64,000 bases of DNA, from NCBI GenBank assembly GCA_027886175.1, contig JAJNNQ010000075.1, forward strand, positions 62,078,001 through 62,142,000, in the 5' to 3' direction. The translations under genes were made by a program, and so were the position numbers. The notes under the pieces were generated by a model. It was given only the letters and a program-made list of their open reading frames with translations, did not search any database and was not told where the DNA came from. The stretch is from Phylloscopus collybita. Taxonomy: Eukaryota > Chordata > Aves > Passeriformes > Phylloscopidae. Shown here in pieces: positions 31,526 to 44,879 of the stretch. How positions within the stretch are numbered: position 1 is the first letter of the stretch; the number at the start of each line of letters is the position of its first letter.

Positions 31526-31905
31526 AAGCTGCCATGACAACCAGCAGCTGCACATCAGTGTCCCCTTCCAGCGTGTCCTCCCTGGCCTTGCAATTTATAT
31601 CCACACAATACAGCTTGCTCAAAATGAGGTGACTCAAGTAACTCCCCACACTTAATCCCATTATTCTGTCTTTGTAAATAATTCTCTAAGACCCCAAACA
31701 ATTTCTATAGTCCTTATCTGTCCTTTCTCCAGTTTGACAGCACAAGTACACAAGTACACAACTTGGGTACCTGGATCTTAATACATTTTCTGTGTTTATA
31801 AAAACAAACCAAATGAACACAAACCCCCAGTCCTAATAAATAATGCCAACAGTTACAAGAGAAGTAACTGGCACAGGGGGAAAGATTGCTGCTGGTAGGT
31901 ATGGA

Positions 31906-31931
31906 ACAGAACAGAAACAGTTCTGTTCTGT
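31906..31931. repeat. 11 bp inverted repeat with 4 nt loop
   Basis: ACAGAACAGAA and TTCTGTTCTGT flank ACAG. The arms contain AGAACA-type half-sites in opposite directions, but the spacing is not that of a classic steroid-receptor element. Confidence 0.6.
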
Positions 31932-32958
31932 CACAGAAATGTGTCAAAAAATCTGACAATAAAAGGGGAAAACAGCTGCAAACATATATTAAGTATAATC
32001 TCCTGTATGGTTTCATCTGACAGAGCACTGTTATAAAGGTGAATGAAATACTGATAACAAAATTACAGGTGATCTTCAGTGCTAGTGAGGTACAGCATAA
32101 CATACAAGAGAAAATGAATATCAAGTATACAAACGCAACTGTTGGTACCAAGTAATTAAGGGCATCCAGGGTGAGGCCTTGGACTTACTGGGGCTGGCTG
32201 GTTCTTTGAGAACATCAGTGCTGTGCTCACCAGTGGCCAAAGAGCCAAAAAGAGGATGAATGTGGCAAGAGAGAATATTGTGAAAGCAGTTAAAATAATG
32301 CAGAAAGGTCATTCAGAAAGGAGAGTTATGGAGAGCCCTTTCAGAGCTGTGTGTGGGTCTCATTAAGTTCTCACGAAAAGAATAAAAATATCAGGAAAGG
32401 TAAAGGCTTATTAAAATTATAGAGTGGCTTTTACACAATGAAAAAACTAAATGGATGACAAAGACCTGCATTTCTAAAGAGACTCATTGATAAATGAGAT
32501 CTGTAAAACAGGAACGATGTGTAAAAAGTAAGACACAGTTATTCACTGCTTATCACATCACAAGAAGCAGGGTATGCCCCGTGAAATTCTAAGACAGTTG
32601 ATTTAAAACAAACAGATGGAAGGGCTTTAATCATTACATGCATAATTATTTTGTGAAACTCATTGCCAGTAGATGTGTTGAAGGCCGAAAGTAGAAATGG
32701 ATTCATGAAAGACATGACAAATTGATAGACAATAAATCCACATGCAATGATTAAACCTTATGGTCCAAAGACACCCTCCAGCTCAAACAGACATGAAAAC
32801 ACTTGCCTTTTGGATCTCAGAGTGTAAACCACGCACCTGTTCCGATACAGATACCCACACATAACATAGACTCATCAAATACTTGGGAATTCCCTGCTTC
32901 AATTCACTTTCTGCCTGAGGAGAACTGTAATTTTCACCTCTTTGTATTCATAGTTACA

Positions 32959-33014
32959 TATGGATAAAGATTTTCCTGCTAAATTTTATGGATAAAAATT
33001 TTCCTGCTATTTGT
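32959..33014. repeat. Imperfect 28 bp tandem duplication
   Basis: A block beginning TATGGATAAAGATTTTCCTG is repeated directly 28 bp later with one early A/G change and a diverged 3' end; part of the block (TCCTGCTAAAT) appears a third time just after. Confidence 0.7.
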
Positions 33015-33529
33015 CCTGCTAAATCCTGGTACAACATAGAAAAAAAAAATACAGACTGATAGTCCAGAAGAAAAAGGGTGAGGGACCCAGACACCTATTA
33101 GCAGTTTCGATACTCACTTGGATGAGGGATCAAAAGATTTACATTCAAATAAATTTGATTTAAAGGAAAGAAGAAAACAACAGAACACAGAACAGATGGA
33201 AGAGCAATTAAATTTTATGTTTCCTCCCTACAAATAACTTAATCACAAGTCTAGGGTTTCGTGCTTATTCTGTGTCTCTTACTAGAAACAATACAGAGAA
33301 GTGCAAGTGGTATTAATAGCATAACATGGACAAGTATTTATAAATAAAGTGCCAGGATCACATTATGGACACTGCAGAGGAGCAACAGCTCCAGAAGAAA
33401 CACAGCTTGCGTAGTAGAGAACTCAAAATGTAATGAAAGTCACCTGTCTGTCTCAAGGCACAACGAATATGTCTACAGCACTTCAGGTGTGTGTTTAACT
33501 TCTTTTTCAAAACTTCCAAAGAGAGCAAT

Positions 33530-34235
33530 TTTATATATTTTCCAGAGTTTAAATATCCTTATCATTAAGAAGTTTTTCTTAACATTGGCTCAAATCTCCA
33601 CTCCTATCCAAGTCTTGTAATTCTCAGTCATATGATGAGAGCAGAATGAGAAAGTATTTTATCAGTAGCTGTCATGCATTTTGACCATCTTCTCTAAGCA
33701 GCCTAGATATTTTATTTCTTGTATTGAGGTATATTTCTTAACCTCTGTTTTCTCTACACATTTCTCCTCCATCAGCACTGGACACAGTAGTTAGCTATAG
33801 CCTTTTGGCACCAGGGGGATTAAAAGGATACTATTCATTTTACATCCCAGTGTGGAAATTTTCTTTTTTAACTTTTTCGTGTTTTTGCTTATTCATGTTC
33901 ATTCACCTACTGTAATCTTTAGTTCTTTTTATGTATAACTATGGACTGGTGAATTGCTCTCCATTTTGTATTTGTCCAGAAGTTTGCTCCAAGTGTAGCA
34001 CCAGATATTTGACCTAAAAAAACAGCATTATTTTTCTCCTGATTACTTCTTCAATTTCTTAATATTTGTTTGAATCCTTGTCTAGTCCCCTTCGTGCTTG
34101 CTGACTCTCCCAGAGACCACGGTACATTTTGATAATTATATATTCTACTTCATCTTAATCAGTAATGTCAATATTCAGTGACTCCAGATTTAAGGCTCAC
34201 CCTTTCAGAGTTCTATTTGGTACACCTCTCCATAT
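33530..34235 (-). mobile_element. Ancient CR1/L3-like LINE relic
   Basis: Several phrases occur in the same order and rough spacing as in the antisense of CR1/L3 consensus known from amniotes: AAGAAGTTTTTCTTAACATT, CACTGGACACAGTAGTTAGC, CTCCAAGTGTAGCACCAGAT and TTTTGATAATTATATATTCT, with further weak matches between. Divergence is heavy, so this is an old, roughly 700 bp remnant without coding capacity. Boundaries are approximate. Confidence 0.7.
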
Positions 34236-34288
34236 TGAAATGGGACTTTAAGTCAGTTCTGTGGATGCTTTTATATTCGTATAGATCA

Positions 34289-34386
34289 AGGTCTAGTGGA
34301 AGGTGTCCCTGCCCATGGCATGGGGGTTGTAGCTAGAGGAGGGTTTAAAGTCCCTTTTAACCCAAACCATTTTATGATTCTGTGAA
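34289..34386 (+). mobile_element. CR1 LINE 3'-end fragment
   Basis: In sense orientation it contains AGGTCTAGTGGAAGGTGTCC, CTGCCCATGGCATGGGGGTT and AACCCAAACCATTTTATGAT, ending TCTGTGAATT. It is the typical 3' terminus of avian CR1, about 98 bp, inserted just beyond the older relic. Confidence 0.9.
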
Positions 34387-37300
34387 TTGATCACTAAGCT
34401 AAAAAAGCCACTGGTCACTAAGGTATGAACAGTTACAATAAAATTACACTACTCATACGGAGACAAAAATGGACTGGATATGGTAGAGCACAAAGTCTAC
34501 AAAATACACATTTTTGTGATTACAGTCAAGATCTCCTGTGAGGATGTGTCAGAAGTAAGCTTTCTGACTTCCTCAGTAATTCCCTTTTTTGCTTCAAAAA
34601 TTATAGTTTTTTATGATATGGTGATCTTTTCCAGAAGAATCCAACTCAGAATCCTCTGCCCAGGATAAACAGTCCACAGTTTAATTTACATGTTTATTAC
34701 TCATTGCATGACACTAGCAATTTTTTATTATTACTAAAAGAATGCACAAACAGAATTCTGAATTTCTTTATATACTTTTTTTCCTGAATTCATATCCAGA
34801 TATTTTAAGGTAAAATATTAATATTTATAAGGAAATTTTATTCTGACTTTTTAAGTTTTTTTACAGAAACAGTGAAATATGAATCCACTGATTCTGGATA
34901 TTTGACACCACGGTTTCCATACACATATATATGTCTGAGTTTTCAGAGTTCTTCCTAAGTATTTTCTATTTGTTGGATTATATTCCTTCAACATTATCAC
35001 AGAAAAAAAAATCCACAGACTGGTTCTTTGGGTTATATACTGGATAGATGTTAAATATTAAAAAAAACCCGAAGCATTCAAAGGCAATTAGTCTCATTAT
35101 TTATATGAGCCTTTGGGGAAGCAAGAACCAAAAGTAGTTAAGAGGATGCTGGTCTGTATTCAGAATAATAGAAGGAAACTTTTCCAGGGTTGGATTGGTG
35201 ACCCTGGAGAACAAGTCATAGATGAACCGAGGATCCAGGAAAGCAGTCTGGGGTTCTTGAATATTTTCCTCTTGACTGTAGAGTAGACATTTGTTAGTCT
35301 ACTTCTTTTGATTGAACTCAGAGAAGAATATCTGTGACTTGTACTGCAGAAGTTCAGTAAGCCTTTTTCTGAGAAGACCAAAGGTGTTACACTTGACCAG
35401 TCACACTCTCCCTCTCGCTTGGTGCACAGATCAGCTTTCAACACTAACAAATGTCACACCACATTACTTGGCTAAATGAGTTGAAACATTTAAATTCTTC
35501 TCAGAAAGACGGGGCAGGTGATCACCCACTTCCTTAAAGTTTTTTTCCAATATGCAGTACCACAGACTTTTGTTCCTATCCACACAAAGCATGATTTCTG
35601 CACGCTTTCTTTGTATTTGTCTACAATTCTTTGATTTTCCATTTTAACCTATTCCAGCACAGATGTCTCTTAGGTTTTCTTTAATGTCTGACAGAAATAG
35701 GAGTCTGACTGAAATCAAGGTGCCTTCCAGGCTCTAGTCAGATTAATCAGAAAGGATCTTCCAAAGTGAAACACTTTGAAGGACAGATATAGATCTGTTC
35801 TTGAAGCCTTCCTGTATCACAGCAATCTCAGCTTTTTACTGCCCTCCTTGCTCCCTGATACGCCCACAAAAGTTGTCAGGACTCTTTTTCAGCTCTCACT
35901 AGACAAAAGATTTTGACCATCTACTTCAACTACATGTCTGACTATCAAAAGAGTTCTTAAATTGTACCCGTAGAAAAATTGCCATTCATTCGGAAGGATG
36001 CCAACTTCAAACATCAACTGGATATTTGAAGTTAAGCTCAGCTAAACTAACAGTCTGCCCTTTATTTACCAGCAAGGTAGGGGGAGAAAATGCTATTATG
36101 TGTATTTTTTATTCTCTGTTGCATACTAAGTAATTCCTGGGAGGTATTTGTGATCTATAAAGCAGCGAGCAGTTTGGTCACAGCTATCTCTGGCACCATC
36201 TGTTTGACCACTTGCAAAAGTAACAGACTGCACAGAAGCTGAAAAAGAGGCATGACTAGCATGAGTTTGGGAAAAAAAAAAAACTATATCTAGGTCCAAA
36301 ATTACACCAGCTATTCAGAATTTCATCACAGTGTGTCAGCCGCACCGCAGTTACCCCTTGAACCCTCACATGCTGGTTTTCCCTTGCCTCTGGCAGATGT
36401 GCCTGCCGGCTTTTTCCACAGCCAAAATGTTTGCAGATAGTCTCATTAAAACAAAAGTTTCCAGAAAAGAACAGAAAAATGTAGCTCCTGAGATTGTCCT
36501 GCTGATTTTCCTACTCAACCAAATGAGGAAAAGAGGTTTTGGCCATATTCTGATATACAATTACCTATTTATCTGCTTTACTTTTCTGCATTGAATTATT
36601 TAAACTGCAAACAACTGTGACAACTTTCATTCAAACTGTTAAAGAAATTATAAAGCTGTGTAGCTGAAAAAATGACTCTTGAAGTATGGAACAGTAATGC
36701 TGGCGATTCCTAATTATTATGTTTGAATAAGAAGCTACTAATACACTTTATATAAGCGGTATTCATAATTACAACTAATCTTACAAAAGCATTTACAAGC
36801 CATCTTTGATGTGGTCTTTTTTCCTTGAAATTATCATGATTTGTATTATAATCTTTAAAAAAAAAAAAACAAACCAAAAACCCTTTAACCAATGAGTTAT
36901 ATATCTGTCTCATGCTTGATCACTCCTAACAGCTATAACTACAAAGGAAAAGCCCATTTACCATTTTAAGCACTGGACTTAATTAACTTCTTTACATTAC
37001 TAGGAACTTTCCCAATAGTCCAAGAATTATTAAAAGTTAATGAGAATGTTTCAGAAAGTTTCCTAACCAATAAAGGATTCTTATGAGCAAATTAATAATG
37101 TCTACAATTATATCACAAGTATTGAATATAAAAGCTTTAACAAATACAATACCAGTAAAAGAAGAACAGAAAAATCCTTGATAATCTTTAGACTATCATA
37201 TGTAGTTTAAAAAAGAGAAAACTTTCATCTATGTTGTTATACTATTCCTTATTTAAATTTCTCATACATTTTTGCAAATTCTCTTTATTTCCAAAATGAG

Positions 37301-37919
37301 TGAGAAACTAAACAAAAGTTGAGACAAGCCTTAAGATATGTTGACCAACTATTGCTTGCATGAGTAGAAATCCAGCCCTTCTCTGGCATTTCTCCATAGG
37401 ATGCCTGAGCTTGTTTTTTTTCTGTAGGTTAATTGTAAATCTTTCTTTGATGATCAAAATACTGACTATGTGTCTGAATCACTTCTGAAATTGTAATTTT
37501 GCAATTGCAAAAGGGGTGGCTGTCTCTTGTTTTTTACTGTTCTAACAATATTTCAGCTGATGGTAAAACTATTGGTGTTAAATAGTATCTGATATGAAAC
37601 TGAAAATATTATAAAGAACCTCAGTTTGAATGGTTGGAGAAAAAAGTCAATATAAAATCAGCTATCCTGGACTTCTACTGCTCTTCCGGATTAGTTCAGA
37701 AGATATATATATATTGCACCTCCCTATGATCCCAAATCACATCTGCAATGTGCAGAGGGAACATGCCAAACTTCCTCCTTGCTCAGGTGTTCCAGGAGGG
37801 TACATGTAGCTGCCTTAGGAAAAATGCATTAGAGCTCCTCCAGACTTCCGAGGAATAAGCACCTCTTGTAAAAATTTTCTCATGATTTTTTCATATGGCT
37901 GTAAACACCACTATTATGG

Positions 37920-37968
<49 letters not shown>
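37920..37968 (+). repeat. A42 homopolymer followed by G7
   Basis: Forty-two A are followed directly by seven G and then CGTGGGGAGGAAGAAGAGGA, so more than 70 bp is nearly all purine. Such length is prone to sequencing and assembly error. Confidence 0.85.
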
Positions 37969-39135
37969 CGTGGGGAGGAAGAAGAGGAAGCAACCAATAT
38001 TAATTTATCATTAGAGTTGAGCAAGAACTCCTAAAGTACATTACCGTGAGATGATGTCTGCAAAGTTTTAGTGGGTCGAAATGCTTCCGGGAACAGGATT
38101 TAATAGCATCACTTACAGTTGTGAAGGCAAGAGCAATTCTCAAGATTGCTTCAGTAATTCAGAATGAGTAACAACAACCCCTCAAGTGCATTGCTGTTCA
38201 TTAATAATAATGTCCATGCAGCAGACAATTTCTGTTTAAAGAACGAGCCTTTGTAACTTGGTCAGCAGGATTATGTTTAAAGCGCTCTCCTGAAAACAAA
38301 GGGAAAGCAAGCTTCTCTCTCATTCATTGTGTGAAAAGAATTTGCTGGCTTACGACTACTTTCACGAGACCATCCAAATGCAATCATCTCCTGTTTTATC
38401 TCAGCCTAGGAAAAAACCACATGAATTGCATTCTATAAACTGCAGAAACAACTACAGCGTGAGTCACCACTTCTGTAGAAAGCTCTCCCAGCAAGCGCCT
38501 CATCCTGGCTGCAAATGGCCCCTGACAAATCCCTGCGGCTTCATTTGCGGTCCCTGCCGCTGAGACCATTCCCTGCAGGGGCAGCTCAGGCTGAGAGGAT
38601 GCAGCAGGCTTGGTGAGTTGTGCTGTGGAGCATGGTGCCTCCAAGGGATGGGGTCAGCAGTTTGTGTCCTCTGCACGCTGAGGGACTGACTCCTGAAGCA
38701 ACTTTTAGCAAGCAGTTGCAGAATGTCAAAAGTGAGTCTTCAGAGAGCGCAAAAACTAACTTGAAAGATCTTAACAACGAAAATCCTCTCTTAATTCAAT
38801 TTCACATTCATTTTTAAGAAACAACTGTATTAAGAAGTGGATACTTAGCTGACCAGTAGGGCTTCTTAAACAGCAACAGGTTGCCATAGATGAGTAGTTT
38901 CTATAAAAATGGGGATTGTCATCAAGAAAATTTCTTGGAAATACCTCACAGCACTCAAGATTGATAACACAGCATTTTAAACAGGTAACAAAAACTTATT
39001 AAGTTCCTTTCTGCATCTTACCAGCAGTTCCTTTTCAAAATAATTGTACATATTTAAAACATCCTGAAACAAATGCAACTGACACAACAGTTTGAAACAG
39101 CATACATAATATAATGAAAATTGTTGGCAACCTAC

Positions 39136-39196
39136 CTTGGAATTGCGTAAATTTGATTGTTCCCATCCTCTCTCCATTTCTGAAAACAACTTCACC
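39136..39196 (-). CDS. GABBR2: GABA-B receptor subunit 2, 61 bp ectodomain exon
   Basis: The exon encodes [20 protein letters not shown] plus one trailing G. This matches the known GABBR2 segment [20 protein letters not shown] near the C-terminal end of the Venus-flytrap domain. A T-rich tract and TATTTAG acceptor precede it; the donor is CAAG/GTAGGT. It begins in phase 0 and ends in phase 1, which fits the two-base start of exon 4337-4417. It is isolated by about 34.7 kb of intron downstream and at least 24.8 kb upstream. The ORF that covers it begins at an upstream ATG only by chance; the Met inside the exon is an internal residue. Confidence 0.96.
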
Positions 39197-42100
39197 CTAA
39201 ATAAAATAAATAAACACCTTAAAAGTTTTATAAATCTTAATATAATTTTTCATTAACATTTTAATTTTCCATTGACTATTAAAATTACCAAAGCAATGTT
39301 TAAACTCTGAAGACAGCAGATTCAAACAGATTCAGAGCAACTCAAGAACATCTCCTTAAAGCCTTGTACAGATTTCAAATTAGAAAGTTGGCCAGTGTTA
39401 CCACACACTTTTCATTTCAAGGAAATGGAAGCATAATAAAGCCAGTAATTTATTGAGTTTCAGATGATGAGAGACATGCAAACAACTGATTTTCACTGTT
39501 TGCTTTACAAAGGATATGTAAAAATTTTCAAAGATCACACAAGAAAATATTTTCCATTTCATTCATCCATCTTATAGTTCTCCAAATGCCTCTAGAAGCT
39601 ATTTATCTTCTCTAATGTACTTATCCTACTAAATGATGAATACCAGTAGCTCCTATGACTTGGTTTTGTACTATACCAACATGTGTGTCCTAATATTCAT
39701 TTTCATTGCAATGTCTTTAAGTCAGTATACCACTTGTGGTGCTATACGCTGTTATTTCTCAATATAATGGCCATGTAATGCTGAAACCTCCTCACATATT
39801 CCTAGGGAATTATTCCCATCTTTGACACCATCTTTCTGGATTAAATTAAGAAAAGATCTTGTTAAATTTCCTCCTTACTTCAGCTATTTCATAATTGAGT
39901 ATGAAAGAAGAGGGTTTCATTCACTTATGGTAAGTATTTTTAATATTTCGAACCTGTAGTGGAGAGCTGAGTGCTGTCAAGATAGATTGCTGTTCTACTT
40001 CATCCTGGTTTGGCTTATTAACACCTTCTCCATAAATCATTGTTTTGGCAGACATCAGAGTAAAATAAACCAAATGGTAAACCTCTGGGGCTACAACACA
40101 TTTGTCTGTGCCAGCCTGTCACTTTTTGGATAACCCTTTCTGGTTACTGAAGGGATGCATTGAAGGCCTCTGAAATACTGAAGTCAAGTCCCTGCAGGAG
40201 CAGTACAACAGTTTTGTAGTACAGCACACTCACCTCCCCCCACCATTTTCTGCAAGGCTCGAAACACCATTTCCCTTTGATAAATAGAAGAAACCTTAAA
40301 CAGGTGTAAGCCACATTGTGCTAAACTTTAAGAATCAAAACCCCCAATCTCCTGGCTATTTTATAAAAAAATAAGAGCATTATATTTGAAGCAAAAGAAG
40401 TTATATAAATAGACAATAAAATGTTGAATTTGATTTTATAAACTACAGCAATGCTAGTAAGAAATAAGCCAATGAGTGTTATAGAAACCTGTCTTTAGGA
40501 ATCATGTGCTGATTTATGGCATGAGAAGTGATGATGTTCTACAGCTCACATCAAGCCATTTCTTTGCTACTGAGATAACATGCCATAAGATTTAGCTGGA
40601 GAGTGGTCTTCTTTATACTTGAGATTCATAAATTACTAAAAGTGTTTTTTCTTTATTTAAAGTGGCGGATGTTTGAATAATAGATTTTACTAATACACAC
40701 ATTAAGATGCGACATTCCAAAAGGCAGTCTTAACACTACTTTGTCCTTTCTTTTTACCTCACCACAGACTCTGGCATATGTGCCAGTACAAACTGCAGTT
40801 CATGGTGTGACCCACCATAAACCCTAGATCTTATGAAATCTATGTGAATATAGCAACACACAAAATCCTCTTCTATCTTCCATTGTGTTTTGGTGATGTT
40901 ACATAGGCCTATTTAGATATTGATTAGCAAAAGGACCGGTAATTGTATAGAATTATATAATGGAATTAATGTTAATTCTAACTTCTTCAGAACATGATCA
41001 TCATGTTCAAAAACATTTCTTGATCAAGTAAATATTTTATTTCAAAAGATGTAAAAATAAGACCCGAATCCTGAACAAGCCTTTAAATCAACTGCACAAG
41101 TGAATAACTTGCACTTAGAACAACCCCCACATTTTACTATATATTAAATAGTTAATTATCAAAGCTTTCCTCTTCCATTACACACAGGCCATTTCAATGG
41201 AGACCAACAGAAACCACACAAGTGTTTTGGTGCCTATTTTATTTTCTTCAATCTACCATCTACATTTTTGTTTTCTTTACTAGTGAAATGCCAGAGTAAA
41301 TACCATTCTGCTCAGCTCATCTGCCCAACTTTGACCTGTGGACAGGCATCTTCACCCTAGCAATGACCCTTGAAAAGTTGATTGGAAGGAAATAGAAAGT
41401 TTGTGGCTTGAAGTCCAACAGGCAGAGATGTGAACCAAGGGTGGAAAAGGAGATGAATGGGCTCAGTCTGGCACAGTCTGGCCCCCATGGGTATTGCTGC
41501 TGATGTGTACAGCCACCATGGCACACAGAATTCCTTTTTTCTTGTGGCCTAGATACATCCCTGTACTTGGGATTTATTGCAGCCGCATAGCTCTTCATAC
41601 AAACTTACACAGGTATACTTTATTTAGTTTTCCTAAATATACTACCACCCATAAGTATAAACAATACTAGTCTCACATTTCAAGTTAAGTGACTCAAATA
41701 ATAGAGATATAGAAGCTTATGTTGTAGGTTTTTCAGGTTTTTGTTTGTTTGTCTATCTTTGTTTGCTTTTTGATACATCTCTGACCTGCTTCCCTTGTAA
41801 TTGTTTGTCTTTTTTTTTTTCCCTTCAAAAAACCTTGTGCTTGAAGATCCTTTACAAATGATTAAAACCAGACTGGACCATACACTTCAACATCATCAAT
41901 CTCACACTTGCCACATACAAGGACATCATCTCCCTATCTCTTCTGAGTACCATCATCTTTTTTGTGCTCTGCTTTACAAACCTAATATTGATTTGTGTAC
42001 TTTACTATACAGAGTAACTGTTTCATCCCCTTAAGAAAAAGACATTTTCTACCCTCCTTGGATGTAGAGTCTTTCCCTTTTATCTTAAATAATTTGTCTT

Positions 42101-43566
42101 TTATTTGTGGTCAGAATAAGAAGTCCACACTGTCCATCCACACTTACAAATTATTAGCCAACTTTAGGTTTATTTCAGACACATGGGACTTCCCCGTCTC
42201 TGCAGCAGTCATTTGTCTCTACTTGGAAGAAGCTGTACATTATGCCTCTATATTTTTTCCTGGTGGTTAAAAAGTAGGTATCTTTGCTATATTATGAACA
42301 TTTAGCTCATTTTGAGCACTGGCATTTATTATAGTTTTCTTTGCCATTATCTTTGACAGTATTATTATTCAGCTCTGGACAGAGGCCCATGACAAAGTTA
42401 GAATTCTTTCATTCTTCATACACTGAAATCCACAGCCAGTACATTTTTTCTTTCATATCATAGTTTTCCTCATCTTCTTCAATCAAACCAGAGTTCATAA
42501 GTTTCTTAACTACTCTCCAAGTCAGAGCCAGGTCTGCACTTTGACCACAATTTAATTTACTGTGTATTTTCTTCTGCCAAGTATCTCAAATTACTAAACA
42601 GAGAAATAACTGCATAGCATTTTAAACTTCATGGTTTTCAGTACTATCCCTACAAGAAATATCTGCTTTAGACCATGTTTACTTCCTCCTTTAGCAGTCT
42701 TCCATCACGTGGCACCAAACAACTATTTATTCAACTGTTTATCTTATACTCAGCCTATACTTGTTATCTTATTGCTGGTTTAAAACCTAATAAATATACA
42801 TTCAACCTAAATTAGCAACACAAATACCCCTTCATCAGAGGAAAGACCATGAGAATGTTGACAGAAATACCACAGCTGGATGCAAGACAGTTAAAGACTT
42901 CTGTGCCCTGAGTGTTTCCAATGGGCCAATATATTTCAGGACACTGCTTCAGTTCCACTTCACTACCAAGGAATCTGGGATACTCTGCCCTACAGACAAG
43001 TCGTCTCCTCACATAACAGCGTTTAAAGCCAGTGACTTTCCATGAAACATCTGAGACTACACAGTCAAACCTGCTCCAAAAGTGACCATTGGTATTTTCC
43101 CAAAAATAAATTAGCTCATTCATTTTTGGGGTAGTTGAGTGAAACATTTGATACCAAGTAAACAATCTAAATAAATGCATGCAGAAATACCTGAAAGGCA
43201 GTAAGATAACTACGACAACTGAAACAACATTTTGCATAATTTTATATATTCTTTATATATTTATATAATACATAAAATTAAATCTGTCTCTTTAGGTTCT
43301 GTGACACCTGCTGAAATCAAAGTGTACTTCTGAAATTGTAGTTTTCTTATTGGACATAATCCAATAAAAGTACAAGCCAAGGAGGGTGAAGTATCCCAAG
43401 ACAGGAAACCCAAGAGTTTGCTGTCACCCAGAGGACAGCTTACTGGCCTCTCACATTGCTCCTAGCTGTACTGCTCTATACCTATCTGGTATAGAGCTCA
43501 GCATTCATCAGACCCCTGTGTGAGCTGTAGTGGCCTACTAAACCAGCAAAATGCATTCAGTGGGGG

Positions 43567-43591
43567 TTTTTTTTGTTCGTTTGTTTGTTTT
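43567..43591. repeat. T-rich (TTTG)n tract
   Basis: A run of T is followed by about four TTTG/TTCG units; low-complexity intron sequence. Confidence 0.6.
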
Positions 43592-44836
43592 CAAATTGCT
43601 TCGTCAAGTGGGCTATGTGTTGTTTCTGAATTGCTGAACCAGAGCCAGCACAAAGAAGCCCTGGAAGGATGCAGGTACTGGCAGAAGGAGGTAGGAGGAG
43701 GGGAGTAAGACACTCTCTGTTAGCCCCAGATCGTTTCAGAAGACTTTCTGTGTTTTCATGCAATCCACACAGCCTGCTACTCACATGTTGCACTCAATTT
43801 ACTCATTCAGGACTCCTTAGCTACTGACACAAGCTCCCTGACAGGCACAAAGCAGCAAGCTGGGATTCTGCAGCTCTTGGTCCTGCAACTTGTGGGTAGT
43901 TTACCTAGAGTGACTTTATGATTCTTGTATCCCCAGTTGTCTGCTCTGTTTGTACTACATATTGAGTTCTGTGCCTTTAAGACTTGTTTTGGAAGCAAAG
44001 CAGAGAAAGAAGAAGCACACAGTTTGTTTTGAAAAAACAGTGTTCACTCCTCTGCATTCCTTCTCCAGCAGGTGTTCGTCTGAGACACAGACAGCAGTGA
44101 AACAAAAATCTTTTTGTTTGCTTTCAGTTAGTTTAGCTAACTAAAGCAGAGAAGTTCCCAGAAGACTATGGGGTTTTTTTCCTTTTTTCTTAAGACTGTT
44201 TAAACCTACTGCAGACTAAAAGACCCAGAGGAATACCAACAGCTCACACCTGCAGCCCACCGGGGCCCAGGCCTCCAAAAAAACTAACAAGAGACTGAGA
44301 AAGAGCTACACCTACAGTAAAGATTTTCTCAATTTACCATCTCACTCCAAAACAAGAAGTTTTATTGTTTCATAATATTCATTCTTTGTGCTTGTAAGCA
44401 CTTTGGTTGTTAAATAAATAGTTTTTTCCACTTTTCTCCAAAGAAGTTCTTTCCCAAACCAGTTTTAAGAAAAGGGCCATTTGAGTGTACTTCACAGAAT
44501 AATTCTATTCAGAAGTTTCCTCCCAAATTTACCCTAAACCAAGACAGCAGTGAAGAGCTACACACTGGAATTAATAGCCTCTTCCACCCTCCAAATGTCA
44601 TGTTCAAGACAGTGGTGTTTATAGAGAAAGGGAATATCACTTATTCTACCTAACAGGCTTTTAGCTCTGCAAGTATAACCTCACTTCTGAAACAAAACAG
44701 CAGGCTTCCAGCTGAGGGCAGCTTGTGCACAACTCTTCTGTTTCAACCTAGTTACATCACTCATTCAGCTGCAGACAAAGAGCTGAGCACAGGAGATGTA
44801 AGCAGAGTGCAAGAGAGGGTACCAGGGAGAGAGCAG

Positions 44837-44879
44837 TGAAGGTGTAACCCCCTGTGGGATAAAGGGGGTTACACCTTCA
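44837..44879. repeat. Perfect 16 bp inverted repeat, 11 nt spacer
   Basis: TGAAGGTGTAACCCCC (44837-44852) and its exact reverse complement (44864-44879) flank TGTGGGATAAA. The stem would have 16 perfect pairs, with a GC-rich base run next to the loop. No transposon ends or target duplication were noticed. Confidence 0.9.

Larger units (their letters stand above)
4418..39135 (-). other. GABBR2: GABBR2 long intron, 34.7 kb
   Basis: This is a phase-1 intron with a GTAGGT donor at 39130-39135 and a CTGCAG acceptor at 4418-4423. It is AT-rich, with many short antisense frames but no exon I can match. Recognised contents are a solo LTR (9276-9860), CR1 fragments (14941, 25658, 26431, 28068, 34289), an old CR1/L3-like relic (33530-34235), microsatellites and homopolymers. 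Stretches 4.4-9.2, 9.9-14.9, 15.1-25.6, 28.3-33.5 and 34.4-39.1 kb otherwise look like unique intronic DNA. Two patches of higher GC, near 12.4-12.8 kb and 31.0-31.5 kb, do not match any family I know. Confidence 0.88.

Noticed and set aside
31210..31632. Plus-strand 140-codon frame over the AAAAC repeat
   Set aside because: Its Lys-Thr-Lys-Gln-Asn repeat is just the translated pentanucleotide, and the rest matches nothing I know.
31714..32151. Minus-strand open frame of 145 codons, hydrophobic and Cys-rich
   Set aside because: The hydrophobicity follows from T-rich composition. No family resemblance, start context or conserved motif was seen.
42812..43237. Minus-strand open frame of 141 codons
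   Set aside because: It is long for this window, but I recognise no domain, it lies deep in an intron without splice or promoter context, and frames of this size are expected by chance in 64 kb on six frames. A protein-database search would settle it.
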